Shown here: piece by piece, positions 60,551 to 64,000 of the stretch
Layout: each line of letters opens with the position of its first letter
How positions within the stretch are numbered: position 1 is the stretch's first letter
Assembly (NCBI GenBank): GCA_019925105.1
Contig: JAHGAU010000038.1
Span: forward strand, 372,001 to 436,000
Source of the DNA: Niebla homalea
Lineage: Eukaryota > Ascomycota > Lecanoromycetes > Lecanorales > Ramalinaceae
Length of the DNA stretch: 64,000 bases
Reading direction: 5' to 3'
Translations under genes and position numbers: made by a program
The notes under the pieces: generated by a model
Seen by the model: only the letters and a program-made list of their open reading frames with translations
Database searches by the model: none
What the model was told of the DNA's origin: nothing

Positions 60551-60883
60551 ATGCTGCAAGGCGAAGTGTGCGCACTGGCAAGGACTTGCTCAAGGGTGAG
60601 TGCCTCGCCCAGCTCAATGACATCGAATGGCTGACATATAGTACCAGACAGGCAGCATGGAGATGGAGCTTAAGGGTGTGTACTGAATGATGGAGGATAC
60701 GGTTGAGCCAGAAGCAGCATGGAGATGGAGCTTTGGGGTGTATACTACATAATGGAGGATACGGGTAAGTCAGCCTCCCATCGCCAAGTGCGCGCCTTGA
60801 GACTGACCAATTCCACAGGGAAGTTTCAATGTGAGGAGGCTGCGGGATGTTGGGAAAGCATGATTAGCTTTGAGATACTGTGA
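60551..60883 (+). ncRNA. Putative spliced transcript with a micro-ORF or no ORF
   Basis: Two well-formed introns are visible: 60596-60641 (GTGAGT donor, CTGAC branch, ATAG acceptor) and 60765-60818 (GTAAGT donor, CTGAC branch, CACAG acceptor). An ATG at 60551 opens a frame of only 29 codons across the first splice. Upstream lie the TATA box and a pyrimidine-rich leader. The middle exon contains a 62-bp near-duplicate. Together this suggests a real transcript whose product, if any, is tiny. I do not recognise it. Confidence 0.35.
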
Positions 60884-61071
60884 TTGATGAGGGCACATCA
60901 TCTTTGGGAGTGGAGGAAGCTTGGCGATTGTTTTCAAATCCACATGACACTATATCAGTCGAGCTTACATCAATCACAATCTCTTCAACCTGCAATTTAT
61001 CTTCGGTCCCACCTAACGTGTGAGAAAACCTCATCGAAGATACCCTGTGTCTCCAATGCTGTCGCTGTCTC

Positions 61072-61422
61072 TCATTTCACCTCGGATGGCTTGAAGCCGA
61101 TGGCGGTATGGACGTCGTACCTGCAATAGCAGCCTGACTCGATCTCCTCCATGGCCGCGTCCTCGATTTCTTCAACCTGCGCCATGGACATAGCCCCGGG
61201 CGCTTGCTTAGTGGCCATCATCCGCGCGAAACCGAGGAGCGCGACCAAGCCATTCTCCGTGAGCGTCCTCCTGGTTTCTACAACCCGATCGGAGCTCACA
61301 ACGTCAGTCTCAACCCTTAGGCCGCATTTCTCCATAATCTCTGGCAGGGTGCTCCAACCGTGACTGAAACGCTGCTTCAGGGGATCACTCTGGAACATGA
61401 TTTGGAATCCGCAGAACTCCAA
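61072..61422 (-). pseudogene. C-terminal fragment resembling a fungal SAM-dependent methyltransferase
   Basis: The frame contains ENGLVALLGFARMMATKQ, then MSMAQVEEIEDAAMEEIESG and CYCRYDVHTAIGFKP. This sequence pattern is familiar from the C-terminal lid of fungal class-I methyltransferases. The start region (about 61422-61360) is already degenerate, and no SAM-binding GxGxG block can be found in the next 600 bp upstream on this strand. It is best read as a 5'-truncated relic. Alternatively it could be a short independent ORF of 116 aa. The assignment is from memory of the family pattern and is only moderate. Confidence 0.4.
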
Positions 61423-62119
61423 ACTTTGAAATAAAGTATTGCCATTCTCCTTTGACGTAAACCAGAGTGCTCATGGGGATCCCGCCCATGGACAAGAACG
61501 CCGTAGGTCTTGGTTTACTGTCATTCGGCCTACCTTGAGCTGAAACTGAACAGCGATTATCCCGATTTTGGTGAAGATTTGAGTTTCGAGGGGATGTTGC
61601 GCATATATATGCTGTAACGGCGCTTGAGGCCAGTGGCTGAGCCTCAACCCCTTCCCCTGTCGAACTTCGTGTCTCGATGATTCTCGCCCCATTGTAATTA
61701 TGAACCGCTTATTGCTATTCAGAGACCTCTGCCTGACCGTTCGTTTCGGATATCATTTTCGCCCCAAGATTTCCTGTTGGGGGTTGTGATTGACTAGGTG
61801 AACGAGACCACCGCCGTCTGAAGAGCCTTGCAAACTGCAATCGCAAATACGGTCTCACCAAATTGATAGGATAATCATTGAGCCCGCGTTCCGACATGCT
61901 TCAATTCATTTTGGCGAACCTTTTGTCATTGAAGGAGAAAGCCTGGCCAAATGTTACAGACTTCTCATATATGAAGCCTAAAGAACCATCTTTTCATTCC
62001 TTCTCTCCATTCCTGACCTGATCAAGTCACTCAACACACTCGCTTCTTCCACTCAACAGCTCGATCAAACCCTCCCCTTACTACACACACGTTAAAAGTT
62101 CTTGCGTTCAATATTAACA
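61423..62119. other. Intergenic region, no gene seen
   Basis: This is the upstream flank of the secreted-protein gene. Short minus-strand frames (61471-61692, 61715-61897) do not continue the methyltransferase sequence. A CT/CA-rich leader precedes the ATG at 62120. Confidence 0.4.
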
Positions 62120-63248
62120 ATGCATCCTTTACTCATCCTCGCTCTCGCCTCTCTCACCTCTGCTATGAGCCCCAGGCTTCTAGACTTGAAACTTGGGCCT
62201 CGAGCAATCACACTCCCCCAAACCCCCCCAGATGGCCTTCCTCCAACTGCCAAGCCTGCCGTGGCTTCTGTGCTGGGCGATGGTTCGAGCGATAATTTCG
62301 CACGCAACTGGACTGGTGCCTGCACGCAAGCGGCAACAGACATGTGCAAGTCCAACAACCTGGCTACCGCCGACCAGTGGGTCTGGTCCCAAAATACCAA
62401 TCAGCCCACCTGCATGGTCGGACTCTGGCAACCCAATCCGAGCCCGAAAGATCCGAACGCGCCAAAAGGGGTGGCACTCCTAACCCAGGATAAATGTAAC
62501 CTGTACTTCGGTCAGATGCAGAAGACGTTGCAGGCGATCATCCAAATAAATCCATCGGTGGATCGGGGCAGCATCAACATTGTGAATTTCCCCAATAATG
62601 CTAAAGGCAGCGCGTACTCCGCCGGCAGCCAGGTCGATTCCACGAGGCCGAGTTTCATCATGCAACCGTGAGTTCTCTCCTCCCAGCCTGAACCTACCCA
62701 TTGTCGGTATCATCAAAAGCCACCTGGCCCCGTCTCTTACGCTCTCATATCAACCACTTCATCTTTTCTCTTTCTTCACCGCTCCCCGCCATGCATTTAC
62801 CTGTTGCTGGAACATTGGCTAAGCAATCCATCACCTCTAGGATAAATAGCAATTCGGGTCCCGATCCATTCGACTCAGGATCTGGCGGTCAATCCAACCC
62901 TGCCGGGGCGGTTCCACCGCCTTCTAAATGCCGCTCATCTGCACCAGAGGCGGCTGTGCTGACTCGGCCCCACTGTACAGGCATTGATGCATCATACTGC
63001 GAGACAAATAGTGATGTTGTATGTCAACCCCTTTTCCTCCTTCGATTCCAACGTCATGGTCGATGACGCGGAGCAACCTGATCGCAAATTGCTGCTTGTT
63101 TTAGGAGTAAATGTTGTAGAACAACCACTGACCTTGGGACGATCTTTAGGGCGCTTACTGCGACCGAGCCATGGCCCACCAACCCGTTCAATTCTGTGGT
63201 CCAGTTGGAGATCTTGGGGGGCGGTGCTCAAGTGTCTGTCAATGCTAG
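62120..63248 (+). CDS. Small secreted protein, proposed three-exon model
   Basis: The ATG at 62120 gives a signal peptide of about 15 residues. Exon 1 (62120-62667) alone would end at TGA 62668-62670, but the stop overlaps a GTGAGT donor. With introns 62668-62840 (acceptor CTCTAG after GCTAAGC) and 63019-63149 (GTATGT donor, CTGAC branch, TTTAG acceptor) the frame stays open to a stop at 63246-63248, giving 274 aa. The added C terminus is Cys-rich (KCRSS, PHCTG, SYCET, AYCDR, QFCGP, GRCSSVCQC). That makes the model attractive, but the introns are longer than others here. I do not recognise the family. Secreted, Cys-rich and small would fit an effector-like protein; this is an inference. Confidence 0.5.
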
Positions 63249-64000
63249 TCGCTGTAACCTGGAACGCTTCCCCAAAACAATGGAAGACAACGAAATGACT
63301 TCCCTCCTGGTTCGCAATAGAATTTTGTCACTATGGAAGGCAGCGATAGATTTGGGTGTGGATATGGGGGGATGGTCTGTTTTACTTAGTCGCGTCAGGG
63401 GGACTTGAAATATATATAAGCAGTCATTGAACACGGAATCGAAAGAAGTTCTACAGGAGAAATGGAAGTTCTGTCTCTTCACTCTTGCTTCTTGCTTGCT
63501 CCCAAGTGCTGCTCAGTCTGTGGGTTTTTGGACCGTTCTCTGGTACAGTCGACTACCCATTATATGAATCACGCGATTTAAGAGAAATCAGTTGTTTTAT
63601 GTACTCTGAATGCTAGAGTTGTCTTCACCCCATGAGTGGTCCATACTCGTTGTCTTCCACTTGCGATGCTTACAATTTTCCAGCTACTTTGGGCGCCATG
63701 GCCTGCAACGTGAAGGAAACGAGCGTGTGAGCCACAAGGACCATAAACCATTTGAAGGGTGATTCTTCCATGTCCGAAATACTAAGCTGGTCATCTTGTG
63801 ATGATTCGTCCATCAGGAAAACGCTCCTGAAATCCAGACCACCTTATTTTGTGATCGTCTTCGCTCAACTCCCAGAATGACAGAGATTCTCTTCTTCGGC
63901 CATGTGTCACTTGACTTGTTGATCCCTTTAGACGTTGATCGGAGGATACACAAGCTCAAGCGCCACATCGGCAATCGAAGCTGCATATGCCTCCATTCTC
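63249..64000. other. Intergenic region to the window edge
   Basis: No complete gene is present. On the minus strand a frame open from the right edge ends at TAA near 63934-63936 and spells about 22 residues with helical character (AYAASIADVALELVYPP). It could be the 3' end of a gene outside the window, but the stretch is too short to call. Confidence 0.3.

Noticed and set aside
61072..63248. Methyltransferase remnant and secreted protein considered as part of the RiPP cluster
   Set aside because: More than 12 kb away with SND2, cytochrome b5 reductase and DUF3605 genes between them; no evidence for linkage.

Overview
The window is nuclear DNA of a filamentous ascomycete (Pezizomycotina). The evidence is short GT-AG introns of about 46-90 nt with CTRAY-type branch sites, single-copy genes with short intergenic gaps, and fungal-specific families: CFEM, UstYa/DUF3328, DUF3712, DUF3605, fungal STAND-N-like domains and sconB. 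The overall look suggests a dothideomycete, but that is an inference from style and not a phylogenetic result.

Layout. 1-705 is the C-terminal end of a NOSIP-type RING protein. 1343-2322 is a decayed gene. 2877-18000 is a dense housekeeping block: SLC1-type acyltransferase, CDC27/BimA, sconB/Met30, ATG17, RIO1 and SMC3. sconB/ATG17 and RIO1/SMC3 are head-to-head pairs. A 3.6 kb gene-poor stretch precedes a CBM21 glycogen-targeting phosphatase subunit (21598-23985). Then come a DUF3712 membrane protein, a CFEM GPI-type protein, acetyl-CoA carboxylase (30526-37672, six exons) and a peroxisomal PMP47-type carrier.

39.5-50 kb is accessory DNA. It holds a sorbosone-dehydrogenase-like pseudogene, a truncated membrane-tail gene, an intact ten-exon amidase, and a divergently arranged pair that I regard as the main discovery. 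One member is a UstYa/DUF3328 protein with two HxxHC motifs (45659-46736, minus). The other is a secreted precursor with six tandem 19-residue units, each preceded by a Lys-Arg Kex2 site and containing the hexapeptide YKYGKY (48228-48733, plus). Together they look like a minimal dikaritin-type fungal RiPP locus. The precursor frame closes only if a GC-AG intron is spliced, so an automatic caller would probably miss it.

49.9-55.6 kb carries two divergent proteins with N-terminal helical domains like those of fungal STAND proteins. 55.9-59.2 kb returns to housekeeping: SND2/TMEM208, cytochrome b5 reductase and DUF3605. From 59.7 kb on there is a TATA box followed by a pyrimidine-rich minisatellite and a probable spliced non-coding or micro-ORF transcript, a methyltransferase C-terminal remnant, and a small secreted protein gene with a proposed three-exon structure.

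Exon boundaries were read by eye from splice signals and checked for frame closure. Family names come from recognised motifs, with no database search.
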